A stretch of DNA of 64,000 nucleotides from Jaapia argillacea MUCL 33604 (GCA_000697665.1 KL197748.1:74088-138087), one strand, 5' to 3'. Positions 10,596 to 22,600 are shown, numbered from the stretch's first letter. Made by a program: numbers and translations. Notes: a model not told the origin generated them from the sequence alone.

Positions 10596-12748
10596 ATGAT
10601 CTCTCCAAACAGCCTTACCCCTCCAATGAGTCCTACCCCTATAATGAACTTTCCGCCTCTCAACTTGAACGGGCTCGTCGTCAATGGAAGATCTTCTGTT
10701 CTGGCATCGAATGGCACTGGCCCGACTGCTAGCCACACACACATTGCGAACGGAAATCATTCCATAGATCCCGTTCCTCCGTCTCGCAAGCCACGCACTT
10801 TGTGCTTGTGTGAGTCCCTCGAGTTCTCTGAATCGATGTCGGCTTTGCCTTACTCTCTCCCCAGGCTTCGATGGGACCGGAAATAAGTTCGGATTGGTAC
10901 ATTCCTCGCCTTCATCTTTTTTTTGCATCTGCCTAACGTCGCGGCCGTTTTGATCTGCGTAGCATGTGAGCAGTCCTGTACCGACTCATCAAAAGCCTGA
11001 CCTAACTGGTTTAATCCAGAACTCCAACGTAGTGCGACTCTTCCGTGCCCTCAAGAAGGACAACGATGAAGAGCAGCTTGCTTATTACCAGGTCAGACCG
11101 CCTGGGCTCTTGTTCTTTGATCCTAACCTTATCTCTGATGTAGGCTGGAATCGGTACTTACAATAAGCGTCAATTCCGTACCTACACGTTATCATATATT
11201 GCTTCTGCCCTTGACCAGGCCATCGCCCGGCAGCTCCCTGACCACGTCAAGGATGGGTGAGAAAACTTACTTCCTGACGCCCATGCGCTAACTGCGAGTG
11301 CAGATACAAGTTTCTCATGCAGAATTATCAGTGAGTACATGCCAGTCTCGATGATGTTCCTAGTGAAATTCATCTACACCCACAGCCATGGTGATAGAAT
11401 CTGTCTTTTCGGATTTTCTCGTGGGGCGTACACAGCCCGTGCGCTCGCTGGAATGCTGTACAAGGTGCAACTATATTCTGCTGGCTTCCTCGTTTGGCTT
11501 ATTGTCGGTGCAGGTTGGACTTTTGCCCGCACACAATGACCAGCAGCTGGACTTTGCGTTCTCGATGTACTCGTCTACTGATTTGGGATCGGCTGTGACC
11601 AGCCGCGAGTTCAAGGAAACGTTCTCGTAAGCGTCTTCCCAGACGTAACTCACTCTCTTCGACTGATTCTTCACCCTCACGCTCAGCATCGACGTCGAGG
11701 TTGAATTTCTCGGAGTTTGGTATGAAAGCTTTCATCGGAGGCCACTATAGTATGTCTAATCCCAAACGATAGGGACACAGTCTCCTCCGTCGGGGTTATT
11801 CCTCGAGTCCTCCCGTATTCATCAAGTTGCTACGGGGTGAAAGTCTTCCGACATGCCTTAGCCCTCGACGAACGCCGAGCACGATTCCGTCCTAGTATTT
11901 GGGGCGAACCACGTGCAAATGAGGAAATGCTTGATCGTCCGATACCTGACACATTGAGACCTGCTAACGTTTCACGCGACGAATGGGTGTACGATCCACC
12001 TGTGGATCATTTGGATATCAAGGAAGTTTGGTTTTCAGGTCAGTCGTCCGAAACCGTACCATAATCATATTTCACCTCCCAGCTCTTGACAGGCTGTCAT
12101 GCCGACATTGGCGGTGGCTCGCACGTAAAGGACGAAAACGAGAGTTTGTCCAATATCGCCTTGCGATGGATGATCTCCGAATGCAAAGACGCCAATGTCG
12201 GAATCCAATTTGACGACCGAGTTCTCAAAGAGTTTGGCGTTGAGTCCCACACCGCTCACGAAGCCAACGCTACCCTCCTCGCGTCCGACCAACCATCTGC
12301 TCTCACCCGACTTGGCGAAAAGGTCCTTCGACGATTTGCAAAGGATGACACTGACGCCGTGGCCCGGATTTACGACCAACTCTCGACAGTTCGGTGGTGG
12401 TGGCCCTTGGAGGTGATCCCAACATTGGTCACTTGGCAGAATGTGACCGGGGGGTGGATGCGAGCCAGAATGTGAGCGACGTGTATCTCATTCGTCGTTG
12501 GAGCCTCTGAGCTGACGAATCTCTCGATGTTCGCAGTCCCAACTTTGGGGAGGGTAGAATTATACCTCACAGGTTCGTTGTTCTAAGGACCTTCATTGAT
12601 ACAGTTTTGCTCAGGCACATATAGGGATCATAAAGTCTCTGTCCACGCTTCAGTTCGAAAACGGATCGAAACTGAGCCAAGCTATAAACCCATGGCGCTG
12701 AACTGGGATCTCATTAATGACCTTCGTGTCGTCGAATGGGTTTCCTGA
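10596..12748 (+). CDS. DUF2235-family alpha/beta hydrolase (Tle1-like phospholipase fold)
   Basis: About ten exons, roughly 500 residues in total. Exon 1 starts at ATG 10596 with a Pro/Asn-rich tail and ends at TLCLC. The next exons give FDGTGNKFG, NSNVVRLFRALKKD, AGIGTYNKRQFRTY, the nucleophile elbow ICLFGFSRGAYTARAL (G-x-S-x-G), VEFLGVWDTV with the likely acid, FRHALALDERR, and VWFSGCHADIGGG with the likely catalytic histidine. The C-terminus reads HKVSVHASVRKRIE..YKPMALNW and stops at TGA 12748. This motif order is that of DUF2235, a hydrolase family that includes bacterial type VI phospholipase effectors and is common in fungi. The fungal substrate is not known. The final acceptor is ATAG just before GGATCAT, because an earlier CAG would run into a stop. 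It is divergent from the oxygenase gene, and a shared lipid role is only an inference. Confidence 0.85.
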
Positions 12749-13907
12749 ACCGCGGTGATTTAGGGAATGATTGTACTACCGTCACAGATCGGTTGGTTGA
12801 AGGCGGCCGAGGAGACGATGGCGCTTCGTTATCGCTGGACCGAGACATTTATTTCGATGCAATTACTACTCTCCGCTGGCATACTGGTTCGGAGGGAATA
12901 TGACCTTCTTCACACCCATCTCCCTCAAAAATTTGGGCTCATAGGGACGCCCTTCAAGTTTGTCGTGAGAGGAAGTTGAGACCGTTGTCTCATAGGCGAA
13001 TCTTGAAGTTCCCTTGAAGATGTCGGAGTCAAAGGCTGTGAAAGAAACTCGACAGCCACGAGTAACGACACCGAAGGGTATGTTTTCGTCGTGTTTATGT
13101 ATGGTGACCTCCATGTTCTTGATTGCGGATAGGATTATGTAAAGTTTTCTTCACCAGTGACTTCGATTGCCTCATCAGTCTGTGAGCGTCCGACTCACTG
13201 CGTCTCACTGGCACTGCCTGGCGTTGGCATGCGTGTTTATGCGTATGGCGTGTTCGTTGGAAGGTTCACGAATTTACACGCACGTCTATGCCGTCCAACC
13301 CCCAAACCTCAGGCTAGTACGAGTGCGTTTCCTTGGCTCCCTCTCAGCTGATCAGGTTTTCTCTGACTGGCGATCACAAGTCTCAACTGTTCACTGAGGT
13401 CTACGCCGTGTTGATTGCTCGGGTCCCTCATTCCCCTCCTGTCCAATCAGCGATTGCACCATCCCATATCCGTTGTCGCCCGGTTTCCGGCTGCAGGCGT
13501 TTCGTTACGCTGAGTACATAGCGTTGAGGCTATTGCTGCCCTTGGCTCGTTAATAACTGAGGGCATATTCCGGAAGATCATACTAGTAAGTCCTTATTCG
13601 CCTCACTCCACGATCATGCCATTTATGTGGGACGTGCCTTCGGCGGAGTGATGAGTTCGGAGTGATTGTTCCTTTCGTAGAAGAACCGTCCTGTCGGTAC
13701 ATCCTTGCCAGCCAATCTTTCGACACGCGTTGGACGGAGACTTTGACCCGACGGTTTGCGTGATATGGCACACTCTACCCCCCGCGGTGGCATGGAGTAC
13801 TCAATAATTTATTGTTGATACCACAGCGAATGTAGGTATGTATAGCATGTATCCAAAATGCGAGCCTTGCCGACAAGGACGAACATATACAGAATGAATG
13901 TGTCAAA
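12749..13907. other. Convergent intergenic region, no secure gene
   Basis: The region lies between two gene 3' ends. A minus-strand frame of 82 codons at 12866-13114 (starting MEVTIHKHDENIPFG) is open and protein-like but has no recognisable family or second exon. I see nothing else here. Confidence 0.35.
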
Positions 13908-16607
13908 TCAATCGCAGAGGTCCCGCCTCCACATGAATCGACGAACGCTATCCTTATTCCAGACATGTTGGACTCTGCCTTTGGCCGTTCCTGCAAGGAT
14001 GGTAATCAGCCTCACGTACACGAACGGCAAGACGAGATGGAACTTACGTATACCTAACCAAGCGATCCTGATATTATGTGTACCAGAGGGTATGAGAAAG
14101 GCTCCATGACTAAAGCCGTTCCGCAAGCATTCATTGGGATCATCACCGCAAAATGCACCGCTGGGCAAGAATGCCGACGTTGACCCCATAGAAACCCCAT
14201 CGACGTACACCTCTAACTGCATGTCGGCGTAGTCGACGTCCATCAACGAAAGCTTGTGAACGCTGGGGTAATTCGAGTCATATTCAACGTCTCGAGGACT
14301 ATTGGTTGAATCTCGTGAGATGATCTGGACTTCCCAGGGCGTGAGTAAGGTCTTGCATGAGGATGCAGACGATGGGACATGTGGGGAGGAGGGTGGAATG
14401 GGCGAGGGCGAAGGGGTTTCTGTTTCACAAGGTCCACAGACAGAAATAGTGCTCGTGATCGGCGGGGCGTGCACAGTTGTCGTAAGACGAACAGTTGTTG
14501 GGAGTGTGACTGGTGGGAGTGTGATGGTCGATGTCAATGTTCGGGTAGCGACTGCCTGCGTAACAGTTACAGTTGCTGGTTCTGAACAAGCTTCGGTGAC
14601 TGTAACTGGGACACAGGCTTGGGGAGGAGGATCTGAGAAGGACGGTGGGTTCAGGGTAGGTGGGGGAGGGGTCCCGAAGAAGGCAGGGGGTGTGAGAATG
14701 GGAGGAGGGAAGTGGGGAGGTGAAAGTGTGTGAGGAGTGTCGGTAGCTGGTGTTGTTTGGTTTTCGGGAGGTGATGAAAACGAAGGAGGTGTGAGGATGG
14801 AAGTAGAAAATGACGGAGGACTGAGCACGGTAGAAACTCCTGGAGTTGAGGTTGATTGGTTTTCGCGTATATCGAAAGAAGGAGGGGTCAGGATAGACTG
14901 AGTGAAAGATGGAGGTGTGAGAGTGGGAGGAACCTCCGGAGTCGAAGTTCGGTTTTCGATTGTTGTAAACGAAGGAGGAGTGAGGATGGATGTGGAAAAC
15001 GAGGGGGGTGTAAGTGTTGGAGGCACTTCCGGCGTTGGTTGATTTTCCGAAGGACTTGGAAAGGATGGTGGTGTGAGGATAGACGTAGGAAAAGAGGGAG
15101 GGACCTCCGGAGTTAATGGGGTAGCGGGAGGTGCTTCGAAGAAAGGTGGAGTAAGGATGGACGTAGGGAAAGCGGGAGGTGTGAGAGTCAGAGGGACCTC
15201 CGGGGTTGGAGGAGTTCGATTTTCGGAAGTTGAAAACGAAGGGGGCGTGAGGATGGATGTGGAAAATGAGGGTGGTGTAAGGGTTGGAGGCACTTCCGGC
15301 GTTGATTGATTTTCCGAAGGACTTGGAAAGGATGGTGGAGTGAGAATAGACGTAGGAAAAGAGGGAGGGACATCCGGAGTTAATGGGGTAGCGGGAGGGG
15401 CTTCGAAGAAAGGTGGAGTAAGGATGGACGGAGGGAAAGCAGGAGGTGTGAGAGTCGGAGGGACCTCCGGGGTCGAAGGAGTTCGATTTTCGGGAGTTGA
15501 AAATGAAGGGGGCGTGAGCATGGATGTGGAGAACGAGGGTGGTGTAAGGGTTGGAGGCACTTCCGGCGTTGATTGATTTTCCGAAGTTGGAAAGGATGGT
15601 GGAGTGAGGATAGACGTAGGGAAAGAGGGAGGAGTGAGAGTGGGAGGGACCTCCGGAGTTGAATGAGTGGATGGAGTACCGGGAGGTGCTTCGAAGAAGG
15701 GTGGGGTAAGGATGGATGTAGGAGGTGTGAGACTCGGAGGGACCCCCGGAGTCGAAGGAGTTCGATTTTCGGGAGGTGAAAACGAAGGGGGCGTGAGGAT
15801 GGATGTAGGAAACGAGGGGGGCGTAAGTGTTGGAGGCACTCCTGGCGTTGATTGATTTTCCGGAGGAGTTGGAAAGGATGGTGGAGTGAGGATAGACGTA
15901 GGAAAAGAGGGAGGGATGAGAGTAGGAGGGACCTCCGGAGTTGAAGGAGTGGATGGGGTACCGGGAGGTACTTCGAAGAAAGGTGGGGTAAGGATGGATG
16001 TAGTGAAAGCGGGAGGTGTGAGAGTCGGAGGGACGCCTGAAGTTGAATTCGGCGTCGAGGAAGGGGGTACAAAGGAGGGCGGAGTAAGGATAGACTGGGA
16101 GAACCAGGGAGGTGTGAGTGAGGGAGGGACCTCTGGCGTCGAAGACACCGACTCATTCGTCGTCGTCGGTGTTTCGAAGGATGGTGGGGTGAGGATAGGG
16201 AGAGAGAAAGAGGGAGGTGTAAGGGTAGGAGTTGCAGTCGTGTAAACGCAAGTCGGACGAGGTGTCATCGACTCGCCTGGTCGTATCGAGGTGAGTAGTG
16301 GTTCCACGCGAGTTTGTGTCTCGTTACAGTCCCCGGCGATGACCGTCATCGTTTCGCGAACGACAGTCCAATCAGTCCCACAGGGTGCGTAGAGCGGAGT
16401 CGGATTGAAAACAGTCATGGAGATGGGCCGGCCATCTGTGGCAAGCCGCGTCATGGTAGTGGTACCATTGGACGTGAAGCCTTGGATACAATCGGTGATT
16501 GTCTGCGCGACGATCACTATCGGTAGATACGCATAGAAGAGAATAAGGAACAACATCGCAATAGATGATTGGCCCATTGCAGGTGGTGTGGTTGACGCCT
16601 TGTTCAA
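13908..16607 (-). CDS. Large secreted proline-rich repeat protein with a C-terminal cysteine-containing domain
   Basis: The frame spans 899 codons including an in-frame 57-bp intron at 13991-14047 (GTAAGT..TGCAG), giving about 880 residues. An N-terminal signal sequence (AMLFLILFYAYLPIVIVAQ) precedes about 100 residues with Cys and N-glycosylation sites (NGTTT, NETQ). Residues of about 130 to 640 are imperfect tandem repeats built on LTPPSFPTSILTPPSF and STPEVPPT. Next comes a Thr/Ser-rich mucin-like stretch (TVTVTQAVATRTLTSTITL). The last 150 residues are a domain with DVDYADMQLEVYVDG, FCGDDPNECL, GFSHGAF, IRIAWLG and RRFMWRRDLCD, paralogous to the protein at 3882-4559. The composition suggests a cell-wall or secreted structural protein carrying a folded C-terminal module. 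No enzymatic motif is seen. The repeats make copy-number differences between strains likely. Confidence 0.75.
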   Translation of the reverse strand: MNKASTTPPAMGQSSIAMLFLILFYAYLPIVIVAQTITDCIQGFTSNGTTTMTRLATDGRPISMTVFNPTPLYAPCGTDWTVVRETMTVIAGDCNETQTRVEPLLTSIRPGESMTPRPTCVYTTATPTLTPPSFSLPILTPPSFETPTTTNESVSSTPEVPPSLTPPWFSQSILTPPSFVPPSSTPNSTSGVPPTLTPPAFTTSILTPPFFEVPPGTPSTPSTPEVPPTLIPPSFPTSILTPPSFPTPPENQSTPGVPPTLTPPSFPTSILTPPSFSPPENRTPSTPGVPPSLTPPTSILTPPFFEAPPGTPSTHSTPEVPPTLTPPSFPTSILTPPSFPTSENQSTPEVPPTLTPPSFSTSMLTPPSFSTPENRTPSTPEVPPTLTPPAFPPSILTPPFFEAPPATPLTPDVPPSFPTSILTPPSFPSPSENQSTPEVPPTLTPPSFSTSILTPPSFSTSENRTPPTPEVPLTLTPPAFPTSILTPPFFEAPPATPLTPEVPPSFPTSILTPPSFPSPSENQPTPEVPPTLTPPSFSTSILTPPSFTTIENRTSTPEVPPTLTPPSFTQSILTPPSFDIRENQSTSTPGVSTVLSPPSFSTSILTPPSFSSPPENQTTPATDTPHTLSPPHFPPPILTPPAFFGTPPPPTLNPPSFSDPPPQACVPVTVTEACSEPATVTVTQAVATRTLTSTITLPPVTLPTTVRLTTTVHAPPITSTISVCGPCETETPSPSPIPPSSPHVPSSASSCKTLLTPWEVQIISRDSTNSPRDVEYDSNYPSVHKLSLMDVDYADMQLEVYVDGVSMGSTSAFLPSGAFCGDDPNECLRNGFSHGAFLIPSGTHNIRIAWLGIRKFHLVLPFVYVRLITILAGTAKGRVQHVWNKDSVRRFMWRRDLCD
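14640..16200 (-). repeat. In-frame imperfect tandem repeats coding for Pro-rich units
   Basis: Repeats of roughly 100-130 bp encode alternating LTPPSF and EVPPTLTPP blocks with ENQSTP or ENRTPSTP spacers. Around fifteen LTPPSF-type pairs can be counted. Unit boundaries are variable, so both unequal exchange and point change have acted. Confidence 0.7.
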
Positions 16608-17917
16608 TCGCTTGAGTTATAAGGCCTCACTTCGAGAGAGAAGAACCAATGAGAGATCAATGTGTCTGGGATGCGAAATACCGGCCTGGTACCCGCCCCA
16701 GCGTCGGACGAGATACCCTGAGGCATACCATACACAAGCTGAAATCGCCAGAGATCAACGAGGATAATCGCATGAAACCTGAAACTGAAGATCAGAGGAC
16801 AAATCGGCCCATCCATGGTGTGTCGTCCAACCCGAAGCGTGGGATGACCGTGGACTTGGGGGTGAGATCCACTGGGAGGATGCAGGACGGACTCCATGTT
16901 GATGACACGATACCAAGGAACAGCTGAGGAATACCGAAAAAAAAGTGACCTTGTGGTGATACCAGCGAATTCGAAGATAGGAGATGCGGGAAGACACGCA
17001 ATATTGCGACAACTGCGGACTGAGGGGTGATAGGGGTCCCGATTAATCACCTCGACATGACTGCCACCTACTGTACTATTGTCTAAGTAACTCCCTCTCG
17101 TAAATCACGCCTTGAGGCCTCGAGGGCCTGTCAATCACTCGTTCCGTGTAACGAGAACCCCGCGCAATCGTTCGTAGGTCGGCGCTTCCCCAAGTCGCTG
17201 TCGTTTCTGGCATCTATATCGGCTCATTGAGGTGCACGGCTGCCGGCTCAATGATTATCGTTCGTCTACGGCGTTTTCTTCGACTGTAGCGTGTGGGACG
17301 CTTCCCTAACATCCAATCCTTAATTCTGGAATGCTGTGTTCTCGCGAGGCAGACAATCGGATGCTGCGTGCTTTCTACACTGTCACTCCAAGGACTGGGA
17401 TAGGGTTTCCTTCATTCTGTGCTCACGGGTTCTCACCGTTACACAGAATGGCGAATTTATCACAATGCATTCGAGCACACTGGTTTGAGGTAATCGACAC
17501 TGTCATCTTGTCTCCGCCTTGCCTGCATCTTTTCCGAGTCCTCGAGGTTCGAGGATACATGCCTCCAAAGCCTATGTGATGGATCCGGCGTCTATATTTT
17601 GGCACACTGGTTTGTGTTTCAGTAAATGTGGTCCGTTTGCTATGCTCGATGAGGTCGGAAACTGCACTCACTCCGTTTCTCAGACCCGCAAATGCGTTTT
17701 CTCATGAGGTTAGTTTTTGATGCTGCCGGTTTCTTGAAAATTTAACTCAGCTTGGCTTTCATGCCTTACCCTCGTGTTTGCGCCATGGCATTATGGCAAA
17801 GTCATTGCACAGCCGTCGATGCGAGCCATAAGCTACAACATCTCGGTAAGCAGATTAACCCGTCATCTCGTAGCCTCTCGGTCTCAAACCTCCACCTCTC
17901 CCCAGCCTCCAACGCTC
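16608..17917. other. Divergent intergenic region
   Basis: This holds the presumed promoters of the secreted repeat protein (minus) and the membrane protein (plus). A minus-strand frame at 16604-17050 is open for 148 codons but has no family features and is not accepted as a gene. Confidence 0.4.
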
Positions 17918-19488
17918 ATGCCCGAGAACAGGACTCAACTAAGCAGCTCCCCCACCCAAGGTCAGATCGACCAAATGGTCGAGGTATTTATCCATCCAAA
18001 TGGGTGGAAGTATTACCGAAGAGGGAATACAATTTCGGACTTTTCAAGCTTTCAAGTTCGCGCCGATATCCATGGTGATGACTATGATATCGCCCAGATT
18101 GGAGAGGGGCACTCGCACTCGTTGTTTGTGGACCACAAAGCACGCCTTGCCTCCAAAGATGAGGGGGAAATTTGGGGCTCAGTTGACCCATTTGAACCTG
18201 AGAAAAGTAAGGATTGAATTTTTTATAGTGTTAACTTCGCCTAAGCTCTCTCTAGTGCACAAGCTGAAGATTGCGTACTGGGAGTTTATGTGTAAATACC
18301 CGTGCCACCGTCAATTACCAAACGGCTCTTTCGAGGCAGCGCAGCAGCTCTTGCACTGCTATGTAATGGGTGAGATCAACACTGCATTTCGCGCGGATCG
18401 CACTCATTTTTTTCAGATGGATTGCGGCGTCGGACCGAGACAAAGGCCCCGTTTTCGTTGGAGCAGAGCAAGGAACTCCTCTCATACATGAATGAGCACG
18501 CGAAGGATGAAACCGAACGTCTTGAATCGACCTTCGATATCCCTTCTCAATCTCATGCCTTGACGGCTTTGATATCTTGGATTTTCATGACTTCCGGTAT
18601 GCTATTGCAAATAATGCTTTTTACTCCACCTAATACCTTTTCATTATAGCGAAACACCGCGAGATACACTCGTACGGACTGCGAACAAAACAGGACGCTC
18701 TATCTCCTCCTAAATCTCCCGGCGTTTTCTTCCGTTTGTCGTCCATCCTATGTTTTGGCGTACCCCGCAGCCATCTCCGCCGTATCACTGAAGCTCTTGA
18801 ATTCATGAGACTCCAGAAGAGAGTCGACGCTTGGGATGAATGTCTCAAGTTGTTGGCCGAGGAGATGGCCATGTGCGTCTTGGGGGTGCGTACCTGCTCC
18901 ATTCTGTGTTCTACGCCAATCTTAACTTTGGATCTCCATCCAAGGCGACGGTCTTATTGGCGTTCGTGCATTGTTTCTCCGCAGCTCCCTCGCTAACATT
19001 TTCTCCAGATCATCGATTTCACTATTAACCATCCCTGGTATGACCACGAGCAACTTAGCCGTAGCACTACTTTCGGTCGTCTTTACCCTTGGTAGCATGA
19101 TGACTGGGATCTACATGCAGTGGCAAACCTACAAAGTTAACTTCGAAGACGAGGCACGTACCCTTCTCCAGAGTCCGTTTCGCAACTAAAGGGGGGGTTT
19201 CTACAGAACATCGTAAAACAAGCCACCGTTCTAGCCGTACTCTTCAGCATTCCCGCCGCGCTTCTCATATGGGCAACCCTCCTGTTCACAGGGGCGGTAA
19301 TCATGTATGCCCTATTGGCTCTCCAGTCAGGATCGGGCTCCGTGGAGTTTCGACATCAGACCTCCCTTGCGGTGCTGGTGCCGTGTGTCGTGTTTGCGCT
19401 AGTCATGGGCACCGTTGTCGTCTACTTTCGGGGACTCCGGGCTCGTCACGAAAAGTACCAGATTGAGGAGTTAGAGAAGGGCCCTTAG
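17918..19488 (+). CDS. HPNGW-motif membrane protein with three C-terminal helices (uncharacterised basidiomycete family)
   Basis: About six exons. The start chosen is ATG 17918 (MPENRTQLSSSPTQGQ); an in-frame ATG at 17774 is an alternative. The N-terminal part has a WW-like segment, VEVFIHPNGWKYYRRGN, then SHSLFVDHKARLAS. Following exons give HKLKIAYWEFMCKYPCHRQL, TKAPFSLEQSKELLSYM and AKHREIHSYGLRTKQDALSP. The C-terminus holds three hydrophobic segments: TTSNLAVALLSVVFTLGSMM, ATVLAVLFSIPAALLIWATL and SLAVLVPCVVFALVMGTVVV. The stop is TAG at 19488. This architecture (a conserved soluble N-terminus with a WW-like patch and three C-terminal helices) recurs in Agaricomycetes as an expanded family without a known function. 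The third and fourth exon joins (near 18900-19020) are uncertain because the frame changes there without a clear donor. Confidence 0.65.
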
Positions 19489-19610
19489 GCGGTTTTGATC
19501 TTTAGAGGGTGCTAACGGATGGGCCATGTTAGATCTACCAAACACTCGGCTGGCATGTAGAATATATATAAATGTGGAGAGTGCTTTATACAATCTTGAC
19601 GACTGGAATA

Positions 19611-22600
19611 TCACATCGAATTAAGGAGACCACGGATATTCGGATGGAGAGCGCCCAGGAGAATTCGCTCCAGTCGCTCTGGCGTAAGAGCCTCGTCATA
19701 GGGGACGGTATCAACCATATTCTACATCTGGATCAGCCATCGGTAGGCAAGATGACTTAAATCTACTCACGTTGTTATCACAAAGCATTAGGTCCCTCAA
19801 AGCTACGCCAGCCTCTTGGTCATCACCAATTTGGACGAATTGAACCCCAATGCAATTAGGGTGGTGCTTCGATGCTCTCAAACGCGAGGCGGCATCGATG
19901 AGAACGTCCTTTGGCTGGTCAGCTGGAATGGCGTTAGATGTAGCGGAACATATTTTCACTTGACTGACTCGGAGCGCCGTCGGTGATGACTATAATGTCC
20001 AAGGGCTCGATATCCCGATACTCCTCTGTACTGATGGCAGCATCCAACCTGGCAATCTGTGTATTTAGTATGTTTCCGAGGACCCTGCCGGTGGGTGTTG
20101 AACCTTCAGGTACTATCAGTCAAAGTCCAGAAGCAGCAAGTGATGACCGTACCTCGAGGGCTAACTTGTTTAAAGGCCTTCTCAATCGTCGATGCGTTCT
20201 ATTCAAGGAAAGGAATGGTGAGTTTGAATAATGCCATACGGGAGGAGAAACGAACCGTCACGTCCTCACAGACGACGGTTGAGTTGAGGAAACGAATTTC
20301 AACCGTCTTCGTTCCTGTCTTCACAGCATGCCCAGCGATGCCAGAGAGTGCTCTTGAGGTTTCTCGCCACTTTTCTCCTAACATCTATCAACGCCCCGTT
20401 AGTGAATTCCAGGGAAATAGGAAGAGAACCAACCGATCTAGAATCGTCAATCACGAAGACGACACGATAGGTACTGACGTAAAGAGATTAGCAAAAAGGA
20501 CTTTGAGAATTATGAGAATGGTACCTTAGATAATCTTGCATTGTCTGCGGACGTTTCTTGTCAAGCTGAGGATTGTAACCTATGTTCGTGTCCGGGGGAG
20601 GTGGTGGGGGTTCCATTGTCCGAGCGGCTGCGATGTCTGATGGTGCCTTGACTGCCGGACGTGGCTCTGATGTCCGAGTGGGTTCGGGTGTCAAGAGCTC
20701 TACTTGGGAAGGCGGTGAGGGAGGCTGCGGTGTCCCATCTCGCTCGATGGGCGGTGGCTGGACATCTGCAGGATGAGCAGGAGCAGCAAGAGGTGGTGGT
20801 GGCGGTGGTGGTGTTGGCTGACGGGGAGGTGGTGTTGGTTGACGGGGAGGTGGTGTTGGCTGACGGGGAGGTGGCGTTGGCTGACGGGGAGGTGGAGTTG
20901 GCTGACGGGGAGGTGGCGTTGGTTCTCGAGGAGGTGGCGTTGGTTCTCGGGGAGGTGGGGTTAGTACTCGGGGAGGTGGTGTTGGTACTCGGGGAGCTGG
21001 GGTTGGTACTCGGGGAGGCGGTGTTGGTACTCGGGGAGCTGGGGTTGGTACTCGGGGAGGCGGGGTTGGTACTCGGGGAGGCGGGGTTGGTACTCGGGGA
21101 GGCGGGGTTGGTACTCGAGGAGGTGGGGTTAATACTCGGGGAGGCGGGGTTGGTACTCGAGGGGGTGGGGTTAATACTCGGGGAGGTGGTATTGGTACAC
21201 GGGGTGGAGGTGGTAGTGGTGTAGGTATAGGCTGACGCGGGGTAGGATTTACCGGCCTTTTCGCCAGCTTACGGACCGGGAACTCTCTGTTAAGGTCTAC
21301 AAGCTTCGTTGCAACATTGCGGATATTTTCCTTCTGTTTTGGAGAAGCAAGCCAGTCCCTGATGGTTTGTTCAACGAGTTCAAAGTGGAATATATCGGCG
21401 ATTTCCATGGTGGGTAGAGCTGAGGAAGGGTTGAAACGATAATAACGGCTGTAGAAACAAATAAGCTGAAGCCGAGTATTTCTCTCACAAAGGAAGGAGC
21501 TCTCACGTATTTAAAATCCTAGAAGAAACATCGAGGTGAACAAGTTCCGAGTCCACAGCGCCGGATACAAGGTTTTTCACAACCGTCATCGCGCGCCTGC
21601 GAGATATCTCTCGCTCCGCGATTTCGCTCGGAACCTTCTCAAGAATATCGTCGACAAAGGGTTTGAGGTAAGCCTCTGTAGCGAACCACGCCTGCGTGGG
21701 CTTCGGAGGAGGATACAACTCCGAAAATCCAGTTCCCAAACTGACCACGACACCTATATCCTTCAAAGGCCAAAGTTTCTGAGCCTCTCTACAAGCCAAA
21801 CGAGTTGGATTGGTAAACCCGCACAACCCAGCATCTTGAAAACTAAATTCGACGTCGTCTTTTCGGATCTTGAACCGGGGAAGATAAATTGGGTTTGCTA
21901 ATGTCGTACGCGCCGCTTCTCGAACCGACCATTCGTGACCGGGTGGTGAGGATTGGGTACTATGCGGAGGAGGAGGGTAAGAGCGGACATGGTAAACCAT
22001 ATTATCGTAATGTGGTGTGTCTGCTCCGACTGTAACGAATGTCTAAGGGTCAAAAGTAACTCAGAACCCATCCAACGTCAGGAAGAGACTGAAAGAACCT
22101 TTGTACCCCCGTGAGAAACGTGACTGGTTCCACTCTCAACACCCATCATCACAAGATCGGGATCTCCACCATACGTGAGAATGAGCCCGCGAAGGGCATC
22201 TTCATAGGCTTGTATTTCGAAATCCACCCCAGATAAGAGCCGAAGCCAGAATTCGGATTCAGTGGTGCCTAGTAGACTCTGCATAGTGGTCTTATACACC
22301 TCTATGGCGGTACGGCAATCAAGACCGAATCTTCCGAGAAGCAGGGCCAGGAAACCGCCGGTGGATGTCCCACAAATGAGATCGAAAACTTGAGCTGGGA
22401 CGAAGGGTCTTTGAGATATCTGTTCGACGTTTTGCATTATGCTCTCCATGATTAGAAGCGATTTGAGTCCTTGAAAACCTCCGCCGTCGATGGAGAGTAC
22501 GCGTTCGTGGTGATCTGGGTGGAGACAACGTCATCATCGACTGATAGAGGGAAGAATGAAGTAGTAGAAACTTACGAGGAATGGAAGCCATGGTTCGACA

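Noticed and set aside
14302-16245. Several long plus-strand and minus-strand frames rich in Gly/Val or Leu/Arg/Ser over the secreted repeat gene
   Set aside because: They are antisense or shifted readings of the proline repeat array, kept open only by its composition.
16604-17050. A minus-strand frame of 148 codons upstream of the secreted repeat protein
   Set aside because: No family features or splice support, and it overlaps the start of the accepted gene; more likely promoter sequence.
20661-21224. A plus-strand frame of 187 codons of LVLGEVGLVLGE type
   Set aside because: Antisense reading of the 21-bp heptad array in the patatin-vWA gene.
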